Below, piece after piece: positions 33,145-44,399 of a stretch of DNA of 64,000 nucleotides. A model generated the notes under the pieces. The model had not been told where the DNA came from. It saw only the letters and a program-made list of their open reading frames with translations, and made no database searches. Both the position numbers and the translations under genes were made by a program. The DNA is from Symbiodinium natans (Eukaryota > Sar > Dinophyceae > Suessiales > Symbiodiniaceae), in the NCBI GenBank assembly GCA_905221605.1, contig CAJNDS010000401.1, positions 40,001 through 104,000 of the forward strand, read 5' to 3'. How positions within the stretch are numbered: position 1 is the stretch's first letter; each line of letters starts with the position of its first letter.

Positions 33145-35890
33145 CTTGCAGTACCTGCACGCCGGCAAAGGCACCTTCAATGCCAAGCCAGCTCCGCACA
33201 ATGCTCGAAATGAAATCGTGCACCGGAAACGCCAAAAGCTGGAAAACCCAAACCGAAACCCTTAACTCGACCAAGAAGCCACCATTTCCTCCAACATGGA
33301 GAACTCGGAAGGTGAAAGAGCCTTCGCCTGACATGGTGTTCGTATGTATCGCGGCAGAAAACGGCTGCGGAACGGGTTACTCAGAGTTTGCAGGAAGCCC
33401 TCCATGTCATGGCCAGTGTCTGTTGGGCACACGGGGATTTCATGGCCACCCTTACAACAAGGGCTGTGCATCGCATGCGAAAACTCCAGACATTCATGGG
33501 CATTTATTGACCTAGCGGGAGCCACAAGGTCTGAAGATGTGACCGGTCAGCACCCTTCCACAACAAAGAACAAAGGATAGTTTCGCATGGTCTTGAACCG
33601 ACTTTACACTCTGTGGTGCCTCATCCCGCACGCGGTATGCAAGGTGAACATCAGCAGCAGTGTTGAGAACTTGCGTGTCGCGAATCCACGGCTCGTGCAA
33701 GAATGATGCTCTCAAGACTGCCGGCACTCATCTGGATGACTTTGATGTCCCTTGTAAACAGATGCTCAAAAACACTGTTTAAGTACAGGAGAGGTCTTTC
33801 TTTAGGTGGGCTTTCTCGGCAACGAGCGCCATTTGGAGGATCATGAAATATGGACTTCGGGGCGATATGTGCTGCGAAAACTAGCAGCGCACCCCAACCC
33901 ATCTGCCTGGGCGGTTAGTTCATGCGAACTCTCTCAAAGCACGGATTCGAACCTGACACTGCCCGGCAGCTTCTGCTGAAACCTCAAGAACCCACACGAC
34001 AACTTCAGGATGCCCCGATCGTATCAGCCCGCGCGCAACAAGGGGTTGGAAGAAAAAACCGGCCTGCAGGTAGAACGTTCGCGTCCATTGCAGATCCATG
34101 GCTCATGAGACTATACTAGACTAGAATGAGAAAATTATGCTCCTTCAAGAACGGCCTAGTTTCTGATGTCCAAGATGACCGAGGCATTTGGGTGGACACC
34201 CCCGGGGATAGGCACCAGTGGTGGGCCCAATTGTGCCCTCAGCATGTATCCCAAAGGGAATTTAGCCGTGCCGCATGCTACGGACCAAGGCTTCAGCACT
34301 ACCAAAAGGAAGTGCATCAGGAAAATTGTCATCGTGGCTGTCAAGCCGATGTCAAGCCTATGACAAGTGACTCGAGCCAATCAAACACTCATGTGGCACA
34401 TGAGGCACAGAGTTGACAACAGTGCAACCCACTTAAGAGAAATAAGACCAATTACGCGAGTAACGCGAATACAAACACGAAGTCGCAGAGAGCTTCTCCA
34501 ACTCTGCTACGACTAAACCCCTTTTTTGCTCCCGACTCGACTTCCGAGGGCCGACGAAGCCTCGGACTTCCGATGCAGAAGCTCTCCGCTCACCAATGCA
34601 CCAATACAGCTCGGCATAGGCACCTGGGCATGCGAAGCTGAACATCCCTGCACTTCCCTTGCACAGCTATGGTCCCTAATTACGCTGTTCAACGCCCCCT
34701 CGTGTCTGTGGGCACATGGAAAGAAACGCAATTTTGCAGCGGACTCCACCGCTGCGGCGCAGATGGCAGTCATTCCACCCCAGTTTTTTGTGCCAACACG
34801 CAGAATCCTGTCTAGACGGAACGGCCGTCAACTCGCAGCCGAATCTTGGGATGCGCCAATACCTCCTGCATTCGAAGCAGTCTGTCGCACTCAACTTCTT
34901 CAACTCTGCATTGCCTGGTCTGCATCCCAGTGCTTCGGTCCCGGTCGCGGTCGGGAAAATGCATTGCACTCCCCTTGCAGGCAACACGGATGCTATGGTC
35001 ATCTAGGGTCACTAAGGTTAGACTAAGGTCATCCAATTCAAAATTCGGAACCAGCAGCACACAAATTGGCTGGATCCGAGAGTGGAGGACACCGGAGGCG
35101 AGGGGCTTTCAAGGCATAAGCTACGTGATGCTACGTGCTGCCACTAGTACATGATGGGACAACAGGCGATGCTTGAAAACTGAAAGCCTCCGTCAAGAGA
35201 TGAACTTGCGACTTGCAAGCTTAGTCTGCAAAGGAAACCTTTCGAATTATTAAAGATTTAAATCGAATCGTCTACCGGCCTGGGATTTCTGATAATTCTT
35301 TGAAGAAGCGCACTTGCCTGCGTCGGGTGCCTTATGAGCCCTATGCAGCTGTCCTTGGCTTCCATGCTTAGGGGCATCGAGGTCAGGCAGCGCAAGTTTC
35401 ATTCCCAGGGTTTAGTCTCAACGCTCTTCGGCAGAATGTCATTGAAAGGACCAGGTGTTTACCCTTGGGGTCCAGCTTGACTCTGTCCAGAGCACTGTAA
35501 AATTTTTCATTCACACACTTCAGGGTCGACTGAGACGAGCAAGGCGCTGCCTGCAAATTTCTCTATCCAAATCTCTACATGGTGGTCTCGCAGCAGGGGC
35601 CCTGCCGTCTCAGTCCGTAGCTCTCAAAGCTCTAACTCCTCTAGGGCTTCGGAACCTAAGCAACTAAGCAAAGAAACTGGCCAACTCCTACTTCTGAGGG
35701 CGCCAATAAACAAGCCAACTCCCACTGTTGAGGGTGGCACAAAACCCCCCGAATTAGGAGTGCAAGACATGAGCGGCCTGTGTCCCGATAACAAATGTAA
35801 CAAGGACAAGCCAACAACTAAACTAGGGTCACTTCGTTCTTTCTGGCGGACGGGCGACAGTACGCAGCTAGGCAAGCCACTGAGGGCGGC
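33145..35890. other. No supportable gene
   Basis: Short frames only. Minus-strand phrases AELEKLSATSC (about 34,480) and AELKKLSATDC (about 34,895) suggest two diverged copies of one small segment, but neither has recognisable identity. TTTAGGG units are nearly absent here. Confidence 0.5.
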
Positions 35891-35893
35891 TAC

Positions 35894-37970
35894 TTATGGT
35901 GGCGGCGCGGCACCCAAAACCGCATCAGAACATGGCAGCTCTGCCTGCTCTCCTTCGACCTTGGTTCCTGGCATCCCCGGCTCGCGAACACGGATGTCTC
36001 CAGCCGGGTACTGCCTGAGATGCTTGGCAAGGAGGTAGGTCATCCACAGGGAAGGCACACTGAGGGCGAGCAGGCAGAGATTCATGGGCCCAAAATCCCC
36101 TGTGAGACTCCGGGAAAGGTCTGCAAGAGGCCAAATGAGCCAGGAAAAGCTGGCTGCCAACATGAAGCATAGGGAAGTCATCTTGCTGAAGGTCCGATTC
36201 CCGAAGCTGTGGCCAAGGAACGTGAAGAAGACTGCAAAAAGGAAGCCCCGGAAGACGCTGAAGGCGATGAAGGCAAGGACTTGTAGCTCGAGCCAGGGCA
36301 CCAAGACCACGAGACCCCAAACGAAACCAAGCATCAAAACGAGGCCAAAGGTAAAGGCAAAGCCCCCTCGACCCAAGCTCATTTCAAACAAGGGTACCAA
36401 GAGCGTCGAGGGCGAAGGCATTCCCCGTTTTGTCATCTCCCAATGATTTCAGCCAATCCTTGTTGATGCCAAGGTATGCGCTTTGGCGAAAGAGCTGGGT
36501 GGTGAGAAAGCTGGCCGCAACAGCAAACTCAAGGGACCAGACCTGTTGGCGTAGAGAAAGCCCATGTAGGCGCGGCCGAGCTCCCAGATTTTGCATTCCG
36601 TCCATCGCTTTCTCCATGTTCTCCCACTCTTGCTCTGGCACATCTGGCGCTGCACTCAGCTCCTCGGCATTCAGTGCCTTTAAGATGGCCTGCGGCCGGC
36701 CCCGCCAACAAACGGCCAGAGAGATGCTCAAGAGGCAGCACAGGGCCCCGTAGCCGGCGAAGATGCTGAAGCGGGAGAAGCCTGCGTGGGATTCTGCGAG
36801 CATGTGGTGGAGGGTACTTCGGGGATCGTGAGAGGTTCTTCAGCGCGTTCCAGGCGTCATGTCGAAGCTACTGCTAGACTGCGTGTGCTCAATGTACTCA
36901 TTTCGATTCTTGGGTCCATACCCCCCTTACTCGTGCGTAAGGTGCCTTCCTCAACCATGACCTGGTGACCTTGTGTTCAATGATCAATCATTGCTGCAGT
37001 GAAGCAGTTCTGCATGAGTCTACTGCGTCTGCTAATAGCTGCTGGCGGCCGTCGTGGCTAGTGATACGATCCTGTTACGTGCAAGCTTCGGGGCGGCCAT
37101 GGGCGGCCTGCCAGGTAGAGTCGGTAGAGCCCGAGAGGTGTCACGGAGGATGAATCCACGAGGCAGTTCAGCAGCGTCATCACCAAGGCAAAGCGACTTC
37201 GAGGGATCACAAAAGGCAGCTTCATGGCTTGTACCTGTAGAGCCGCCCCACCAACTCCGATAAGGCCGAAGGCTATCACAAACCCATCCAAAGGAGAGCG
37301 TGTACCCGGCGTAGCCGTGGAATCCGTGGAATCCGTGGATGAGGTGGCAAGGAGAAAGAGGCCCCCTGCTTGACATATGCCTCCAAGCAGCGACAGGAAA
37401 GCCGGACCCATTCGGTCCACCACAAGTGCCAGCAAAGCAGAGGATCCAACGGTCACGAGGATGCACTCTGTAAAGAGCCTGATCATGTGACGGGCCCTTT
37501 CTGGACAGGGCTCCTCCAGCTCGGCCTGGCACACCTCCAAATAGACGCCGTCCTCTTCCAGGAGCGCCTCTCGCAATTGCAAAATGTTGCAAAATGTTGC
37601 AAAATGTTGCAAAAAGGGCCCCCCAGTTCTGATGACAGGAAGTTTGTGTGGGAGACAGCTCTTCGGACTCAGCATGCAAATGGCACAAATGCTACCAAAA
37701 CAGATCTCCAAAAAAGATGGGATACCAAGGTAAGCGGCAGGGCAATGTTTCACATGTGCTTTCCACATTGCCATTGTATATCCAACTCTAGATACTGGGG
37801 AAGAATGTAAAAGCATGGCGGACTGAATATGAGCGAAGGTGACGCGCCTGAAGGGAGGCCCAGCCGTAGATGTAATACGAGAAGAAGAAAGTTACCAAAC
37901 TTCCCAGTACTACCATGAGCCATTCCCGGGCGCCGGGTTTCGGAACGGGAACCTGCGCTTGCCCAGCCAT
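35894..37970 (-). CDS. Major facilitator superfamily transporter (SLC43-like), three exons, apparent frameshift in exon 3
   Basis: Multi-pass membrane transporter. Exon 1 (37,848-37,970) starts at ATG (MAGQAQVPVP) and holds TM1 (WLMVVLGSLVTFFFSYYIYG); 41 codons, phase 0. Exon 2 (37,108-37,567, 460 bp) joins in frame to give SLQ-ALLEEDGVYLEVC and carries TM2-TM5, including the loop VVDRMGP and the NLFP-type motif FVIPRSRFALVMTLLN. Exon 3 (from 36,781) joins in phase 1 as LYRLYLA-GFSRFSIF and carries TM6, a long cytoplasmic loop, TM7 (LEFAVAASFLTTQLFR) and onward. Near 36,395-36,412 the frame shifts by one base; the rest (VPLFEMSLG to the stop at 35,894) continues in the next frame with TM8-TM12. 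Total is about 490 residues, normal for 12-TM MFS. SLC43 members move large neutral amino acids or nucleobases, but the substrate here is not determined. The frameshift means a recent pseudogene or an assembly error. Confidence 0.8.
36782..37107 (-). other. Intron 2 of the MFS gene (GC-AG)
   Basis: 326 bp. Donor CTGGCAG|GCCGCC and acceptor CACGCAG|GCTTCTC, with GCAGGC at both borders. Splicing keeps the frame (phase 1) and joins TM5 to TM6. It has no GT donor at this position. Confidence 0.75.
37568..37847 (-). other. Intron 1 of the MFS gene (GC-AG)
   Basis: 280 bp. Donor CAG|GCGCGTC and acceptor GCGAGAG|GCGCTCC, so AGGCGC occurs at both borders. The acceptor side carries three 10-bp AAAATGTTGC units (plus strand 37,581-37,610). 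The GC donor and border direct repeat fit dinoflagellate introns. The join restores an uninterrupted MFS frame. Confidence 0.75.
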
Positions 37971-38072
37971 GTGCGTGCAAGTTGCCGAAAACCCAGAAAG
38001 ATGTGGAGTGCTGTAGCCAAACGCTGAAGGCGACAAGTGCAGAGAGATGCAGGGCAGAATGCACAAGCTGCT

Positions 38073-38156
38073 CAACCCTAAACCCCAAACCCCAAACCCC
38101 AAACCCCAAACCCTAAACCCTAAACCCTAAACCCTAAACCCTAAACCCTAAACCCA
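38073..38156 (-). repeat. CCCTAAA/CCCCAAA array upstream of the MFS gene
   Basis: Four CCCCAAA units followed by about seven perfect CCCTAAA units, about 100 bp upstream of the transporter start codon. It is the last telomere-like array in the window; the remaining 25.8 kb holds only stray single units. Confidence 0.9.
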
Positions 38157-38159
38157 AGT

Positions 38160-40760
38160 AAGGCACGAACTGAGGGCGGAGAACTTCGAAGAGCGACGAA
38201 GACACCTGCGGCTTGGTGCTCAAGGGCGCTAATAAGGATGGGACGCTTTGGTGCAACCTGGAGCCACTTTGCCTTTTCAGTACTCTTATCAAAAGTGCTC
38301 AATATTTTGGAATCCCCTCCCCCAAAATGCGAGAGAAAAAAACAAACGATCAACGCCGCCTCTGCTTCAGTCCAGGGGGCGCCAGCAACATGGCTTGGCG
38401 CTGCTCTGAGCCTCTCCGTCTCTTGTGTTTCGGCCCCTATGGGAAGGGCTCTTGAAGTTGGATGTTTGCGGATGTTTTTTTTTGGGGATGTTTCTGGATG
38501 CCTAAGCACAGAGAAGCTCGGGTTTCGGTCCGTGCCTGCGGTGGAGAAAACACACCTTCCCTTTCCCAAACTCCTTGGACTACGTTGCGCATGAATGTTT
38601 CAGGATCGCTTTTCCCCGTCCGGTAGTAAAGGCACAGTCATTCTCTGCATCAGTTCTTCCTAAGCTTCTAAGTACAGCGCTTACACTCAGAAAAAAGCGT
38701 TTGAGCGGACACTGCAATAAGTTCAGGATCCTCTCTGGGTTCTCTGGCATCTCTATAGCATCTGAGGACTTGCAAATAAATGGGTGCAAGCAGCCTGTCA
38801 AGGCCCATCAACTCTGGCATCATTCTCCAGAGGCGATAACCTACTTGTGCAAGATCTCTCAACAACTAGAAGGCGCCTGTGCAGAACGCAATCAGAATTG
38901 TTCAGGCAAGCTAAGCTAGCATATAGCGGAAGTTCGCAACGATTGTGGCACCACATCACATTTCAGGGAAATAACAGCTCCTCCTCTGCGGTGAATCCCA
39001 ACTAAAGAAAAAAACCTCACGTCTAATGTACCTAGACGAGTGGATCCAACTGCTCTCAGCATCAGAAGACTACCGTCCAGTGGCATGCAAAAGTGGACCG
39101 CTAAGTGTTTTCTGCCACTTGCCCCACTTGCTCCTTGGGTGGAAAACGACATTGCCCCTAAACCCGCATCTTACCCGTGCTTGCCCCAACCACATGTCTG
39201 CCTTAATCCGGGCCACTTGCCACACTTGGAACCCATGCTGCGGCAATTAGTGGTCACCGTGGACGTCCACAATGCAAAATCCAAAACCCAACACTCAAGA
39301 TCCTGCTCCAGGCTACAAATAAGTCTCGGGGCCAATCTGCTGACTAACAGGCCACGCGTTTTGCATGGCCGGTCTCGTTTATGCGCAATGGATCCTTTTG
39401 CTACAAAGCTTAAGGGACAAAAAAACCTGTAGGCTTTCTTTGACGGCTGCGTCCTCCCCTCTCAACCCCGTGCTTGCTTTGTAAATGTAGTAAAGAAGAT
39501 CATACCATGAGAAAGACTTTCGTTAACAAACCAAACCTTCCAAACCATGAAATGAAAGTGTGAAACTGATTTGTTGCTTTTCCCCACGGTTGTTCGATTT
39601 TAAGTCAACCATTCTCCTCGTCCGTCTTCGTCCTCTCCGTGGGTGTTTGCGTGCCTGCCTGTCTGCTTGCGTGCGTGCGTGCCTAAGTGCCTGCGTGCCT
39701 GCGTGCGAGATCCCGTCCGAGTATCCTGGAGTGCCCAACCCCTCTTACTGCTTCAAATCAGTATTTGCAGTCCACTTGTAAGTTAAGAGCAGCTCAGCTG
39801 CGCACTCACATCGTGCTGTGTCCACGCTTGTTGGCTGTTGCAAGCTGTCGCAGGGTTTGCACTGTACCAAACAATGCAGTTTTGCCCTAGCGGGTGGTAG
39901 TCGGAGCCCTCTCCATGCCCTTCTGCAGAGATCAATTGTTGACCATCCAGCCTTCTTTGGCCAATATGGATCTGGCACCGGCTACGCCCACTTTTGTGCT
40001 TCGCGTTGTCTTCCATCTCGGAAGGTCGATTTTGCAGATGGCCCAATCCTTTGCCAATGCGGGTCTTTTTTTTTTTTGGACTGACGCCTCTTTACTACAT
40101 CAGTAGCGCAGTAGGCCGGTCTTGTTGGGCTCGACATAACAGGTGAAACGAAGTGAGAGCCAAACTGTACAAGCCAGCGAGCGAAAAAGAAGTCGTGACT
40201 ACAAAGAAGCAACCGCTAGCGCAGAGGCCCTTATTGCAAGACAACTTATCGCAAGGCCAGCGAGGTGAGACCAATGCAAACATGAACCTACCGGCACCAA
40301 TCACTCAGCTGCCCGTCACCCATAGCAATGCTGCGCCACGTCTGGTACAGACATTAAGCGAAAGTATGGGTAGGCCGTAAGGCAAGGAACCTCCGTCACC
40401 TAAACTGCTCAACGCGTCCGTAGAGACAGTCCCCACACAAGCGCCAGGGCCGTAGCAATAGCACTCAGGACTCTTTTTTGGGTTGGCAAGGAAGTTGCAA
40501 GCACACTGAAAACAGGCACAATGCACACAGAGCGCCAGAAGAGGCGCCCCCTCCCCCCCCGGCGAGCGGGGGCTGGCAAGGGGCTGGTGTGGCTTCACGA
40601 GGCTGCCGTCGGCGCTGTGTGAGTCCGGGCGTCCTCACATAGCTATTCGGGGAGAGTACCCTATTTGGAGGCTCCTTGTGTTTGCGCCGAAAGTTTTGAG
40701 GCTCGACCTCATGGCCATAGGGCGGGCCTGAAGCGCTGCTTGCAAGAGGCCATATTCTTA
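38160..40760. other. No supportable gene
   Basis: Short frames only. Includes an imperfect GTGC/CTGC microsatellite at about 39,650-39,710 and a T13-type run near 40,065. Confidence 0.5.
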
Positions 40761-40761
40761 C

Positions 40762-40988
40762 AGCCCCGCGCAGCGGCCGATTTTTGAGACGGCACAAGAG
40801 CCCCAAAGGCTGCTGGCTGGCACTTGGCTCATGTGCTTCCCAGGTACCGGGAGCCTATCGGCGTGGCATGCTTAGCCTGGTGCAGTTTAAGGCCCCCAAG
40901 GCTGCTTAACGGTCTGCAGCCAACCGCGCGTCAAGTGTGAGAGTCAAGGGGCCTTGTAACTCGGAGCCCCGCGCAGCGGCCGATTTTT
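40762..40988 (+). repeat. 24-bp direct repeat pair 203 bp apart
   Basis: AGCCCCGCGCAGCGGCCGAT plus TTTT occurs at 40,762-40,785 and 40,965-40,988. The intervening sequence shares a weaker CCCCAAGGCTGCT phrase. Confidence 0.9.
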
Positions 40989-41087
40989 TGTGGAGAGCAC
41001 TTCAAGCAGGTTTACCCCGTGACTACACCTGATGCGGGACCCACAGCAAAGTGCAGGCCTAGTCACTTCTGGGCTTGCTGGAGAAGG

Positions 41088-41640
41088 TTGAAGCAGCAGT
41101 TCTTCACATCTCTTCTGGGCCTGCTGGCGAAGGCTCCGGCAGCCGTTTGCGGGGCCTAATCACTTCTGGGCCTTCTGGAGAAGTTTGAGGCAGCAGTTTG
41201 AGAGGTCTACTCACTGCTGGGCCTTCCGGAGAAGTTTTAGGCAGCCGTTTGAGAGGCCTAATCACTGCTGAGCCTTCCAGGGAAGGTTGAGGCAGCAGTT
41301 TGAAAAGCCTAATCACTTCTGGGCCTTCAGGCAACTGTTGGGACAGCAGTTTGAGAGGCCTAATCATTTCTGGGCCTTCAGAAGATGTTTGAGGCATCAG
41401 TTTGAGAGGTCTACTCACTGCTGGGCCTTCAGGAAAATTTTTTGGCAGCAGTTGGAGAGGCCGACCCACTGCTGGGCCTTTCGGAGAAGTTTCAGGCAGC
41501 AGTTTGAGAGGCCTAATCACTTCTGAGCCTTCCGGGAGGGTTTAGGCAACAATTTGATAGGCCAAAGCACTTCTGGGCCTTCCGGAGGCGCCTAATCATT
41601 CTGGGCCTTCTGGAGAAGACCTAGGCATCAGTTTGAGAAG
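41088..41640. repeat. 51-bp minisatellite, about 11 units
   Basis: The unit is built on GCAGCAGTTTGAGAGGCCTA, then ATCACTTCTGGGCCTTC and CGGAGAAGTTT. Spacing is 51 bp (17 codons), and the minus strand is open for most units (RPLKLLPQTSPEGPEVI type). A 138-codon frame at 41,104-41,520 has no upstream or downstream context, so I treat it as a minisatellite rather than a gene. Confidence 0.85.
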
Positions 41641-42435
41641 CTTACTCCCTTATCGCAGAAGCCGCAACGGTAACGAGCAAGGTGTGTCCATCGTGCTGCG
41701 CAAGATAGACCAACACATGTCCGTTGTATCCGGCACTCTAAGGGGGTGGCGCTGTCCATGAGCCATGGCGTTTGTTAACAGGGCCGCGCCGGATTACAGG
41801 CCGATTACAGCGATGACGCGCTTGTGGCAAGGAGTGCCCCCGCCAGGCACCCCTCCAGCATGAACAGGCTTGTTCCTGCCGGTTGTTCCAGGCACTTTTC
41901 CAGCAAAAAGCGGACGATGCCTCCGCCCTATGCTGCGACTAGCACTGTCACAAGGGTGAGGGGCAGACCAGAAACCTAAGCAGCAAACCAAACCCTAAAT
42001 GCAGACTCCTGCACACCCGCCGGCTGCCACCACGCACAGAGCTGCACACAGACGAGCCCGCCAGGCTGATCAGCAAGACGCCTTCGCGGAGCCCCGCAGC
42101 GCTAGGTGCATAATAGGCAAGTGGATGTAAGGGAGCATTTTGAGGAAAGGGAATGCTACTACAGTTTAACACTACACCCAGCACGCTTGCACCGACTGGC
42201 CAGACCGTTCGGTTGTTAATCGCCTTTGATTTGGGGAGCGGCCAGCAGACCTCAACAGTGCGATCCTGAGCCCTCCTACACCCAAAACGCAGGACAACGT
42301 GTAGAGTTGCGTCTCACACAGCCGCATGAATTGCGACTCACACAGACGCATGAGGTTTGCGCAGCATGTGCAAAACGACAGTTTTCAGGCTGCACCCCAA
42401 CCCGCCTGGCACGCTAGGGGAAAGTGCCCGACAGG

Positions 42436-42996
42436 ACCTGGGCATGGACCTGGGCACCTCGAGCCTGTGCACCTTGAGCCTGTGCATGTGCGGGCACCTG
42501 CAAACACGCCTGACCAGGAAGGGCCTGCGCAGCTTGAACCTGTACATTTGCGGACACTTGCGAGCACGCCTGACCCGGAAGGGCCTGAGTGTGTTGGCAC
42601 CTGCGAGCACGCCTGACCCGGAAGGGCCTGTGCCCCTTGAGCCTGTGCCTTTGCTGGCACCTGTAAGCACGCCTGACCCGGAAGGGCCTATGCACCTTGA
42701 GCCTGCGCATGTGCGGGCACCTGCAAGCACGCCTGACCCGGAAGGGCCTGTGCACCTTGAGCCTGTGCATTTGCAGGCACCTGCAAACCTTGAGCCTGTG
42801 CGGGCACCTGCAAGCACGCCTGACCCGGAAGGGTCAGTGCACCTTGAGCCTGTGCTTTTGCTGGCACCTGCAAGCACGCCTGACCCGGAGGGGCCTGTGC
42901 ACCTTGAGCCTGTGCATGTGCAGGCACCTACAGCCACGCCTGCCCCGGGCGGGCCTGTGCACCTCGAGCCTGTGCATGTGCGGGCACCTGGTGGCA
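42436..42996. repeat. 60-bp minisatellite, about 9 units
   Basis: The unit is built on GCACCTGCAAGCACGCCTGA, then CCCGGAAGGGCCTGTGCACC and TTGAGCCTGTGCATGTGCGG (20 codons). One partial unit lies at about 42,785. Because the unit is a multiple of 3, frames on both strands stay open (plus: TPDPEGPVHLEPV). There is no start context and no domain. Confidence 0.85.
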
Positions 42997-43377
42997 AGGC
43001 TCGTGCTAGCTAGGGGGCGTGGCAATTGCACTAAGCGCACTCCACTGTTGCAAAGAGTTGATACGCTGCACGAGTGGGAGAGGCTTGCTGCTGGGTGTAG
43101 GGCAGTTATTCGCATCAACAGGCAAAGGGCTGGTGTAAGCCACACAGTGAGCAGCACAGCCCTCACGCATGCAGTGGCTGGTATAGCCACACAGCAAGCA
43201 GCACAGCCACCGCACGCGAACTGGATGCATCAAAGGCCTAACCTTTGCTGCGTTCTCGCTCTTACTAGCAGACAAAGGCCAGCGCAATGCGCAAAGCACT
43301 TCCTTGGCGTTCTCGCTCTTACTAACCAAGGGAAGCGCACAAACAAACAAACACCCACCTTCCCCGTCCACGACGGC
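42974..43377 (+). repeat. About 404-bp tandem duplication, copy 1 (full)
   Basis: Begins in the last 60-bp unit (GCATGTGCGGGCACCTGG) and runs to CACCTTCCCCGTCCAC. Copy 2 follows immediately. Confidence 0.85.
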
Positions 43378-43395
43378 AAATCAACAGCAGTCTGC

Positions 43396-43677
43396 GCATG
43401 TGCGGGTACCTGGCGGCAAGGCTCGTACTAGCTAGGGGGCGTGGCACTTGTACTAAGCGCACTCCACTGCTGCAAAGAGTTGATACGCTGCACGGGTGGG
43501 AGAGGCAGGCTTGCTGCTGGATGTAGGGCAGTTATTCAAAGGCCTAACCTTTGCTGCGTTCTCGCTCTTACTAGCAGACAAAGGCCAGCGCAATGCGCAA
43601 AGCACTTCCTTGGCGTTCTCGCTCTTACTAACCAAGGGAAGCGCACAAACAAACATCACCCACCTTCCCCGTCCACA
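43396..43677 (+). repeat. Tandem duplication, copy 2 with an internal deletion
   Basis: Matches copy 1 except that about 118 bp between GGGCAGTTATTC and AAAGGCCTAACC is missing, plus scattered substitutions. Confidence 0.85.
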
Positions 43678-43947
43678 ACAGCAAAATCAACACAAGCAAC
43701 ATTTAGTGCCCTCGGCCGGGTGGGCCTGACGAGTGCAGTTTGGGCCAGTCGAGAATGATGCACGGTGTTCAAAAGACAAACATTGATCTCAAACTGCGGC
43801 AAAAACATGCTCCTATCTTCACATGCACCGCAAAGTTAAAAGGTTTGGTAAAACTAGTTCGCACTTGCAACATAGTGCAGATACCTTACGCCGAAGCTAT
43901 CCGTACTGCACAATGTACAAGAGACACCAAAAATGAGTTAAACGGAA

Positions 43948-44114
43948 GGGAGCGGGCGCTCCCAACGTTTAAGAAATTAAAGGCGGAAGAGAACGGGCGT
44001 TCTCAACATCAAGGAACGGGTGTTCCCAGCCGTTAAGGAATTAAATGCGATTGAGAACGGGCGTTCTCAACATCTAGAAGAAAGAAAAGGCTGAGCAAAA
44101 GTTGGGAGCGGGCG
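43948..44114. repeat. Cluster of perfect GC-rich hairpins, 64-65-bp units
   Basis: GGGAGCGGGCGCTCCC (43,948-43,963), GAGAACGGGCGTTCTC (43,989-44,004), GGAACGGGTGTTCC (44,013-44,026) and GAGAACGGGCGTTCTC (44,053-44,068) are inverted repeats around a short G-rich loop, linked by AATTAAA-containing spacers. A fifth, GGGAGCGGGCG (44,104-44,114), is cut off where the LTR begins. Confidence 0.85.
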
Positions 44115-44118
44115 TCGT

Positions 44119-44394
44119 TGAAACTCGTGGCACAGCTACGGGGCCTAAGGGACCTCAGGTCAAGACTACACTCAACCCTCACAGCACGAAGTGCGGACTC
44201 TTTTCACTGCGCTGTTCACAGCCTCTCGAGCTCCGCTCGTCTTGAGCCAATGCGAGCACGGCTCTCCAGCTTCAAACACTGTCTGCCAGACATGGGAAAA
44301 CAAAGGTACTTCAGGTGAAAACACTCAGCCATGGAACTTCTACTCCTAAACACTGTGGGTAGGTTCCTAGCACCTCTTAGGTGCTCTGCTGAGC
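44119..44394 (-). repeat. 3-prime LTR of the copia element
   Basis: 276 bp identical to 55,801-56,076. In plus orientation it starts TGAAACTCGTGG (element 3-prime end CA). The shared sequence extends 3 bp further left (CGT). On its outer side it truncates a hairpin unit; on its inner side it continues as TCTGTGCAGACC, which is not purine- or pyrimidine-rich. Confidence 0.85.
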
Positions 44395-44399
44395 TCTGT

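Noticed and set aside
33940-34020. Possible tRNA (GGTTCGAATCC B-box on the minus strand)
   Set aside because: No A-box or acceptor stem, and the T-arm stem does not pair.
41088-42996. CRISPR-like arrays
   Set aside because: Units are contiguous with no unique spacers, vary internally, and lie in a eukaryotic context.
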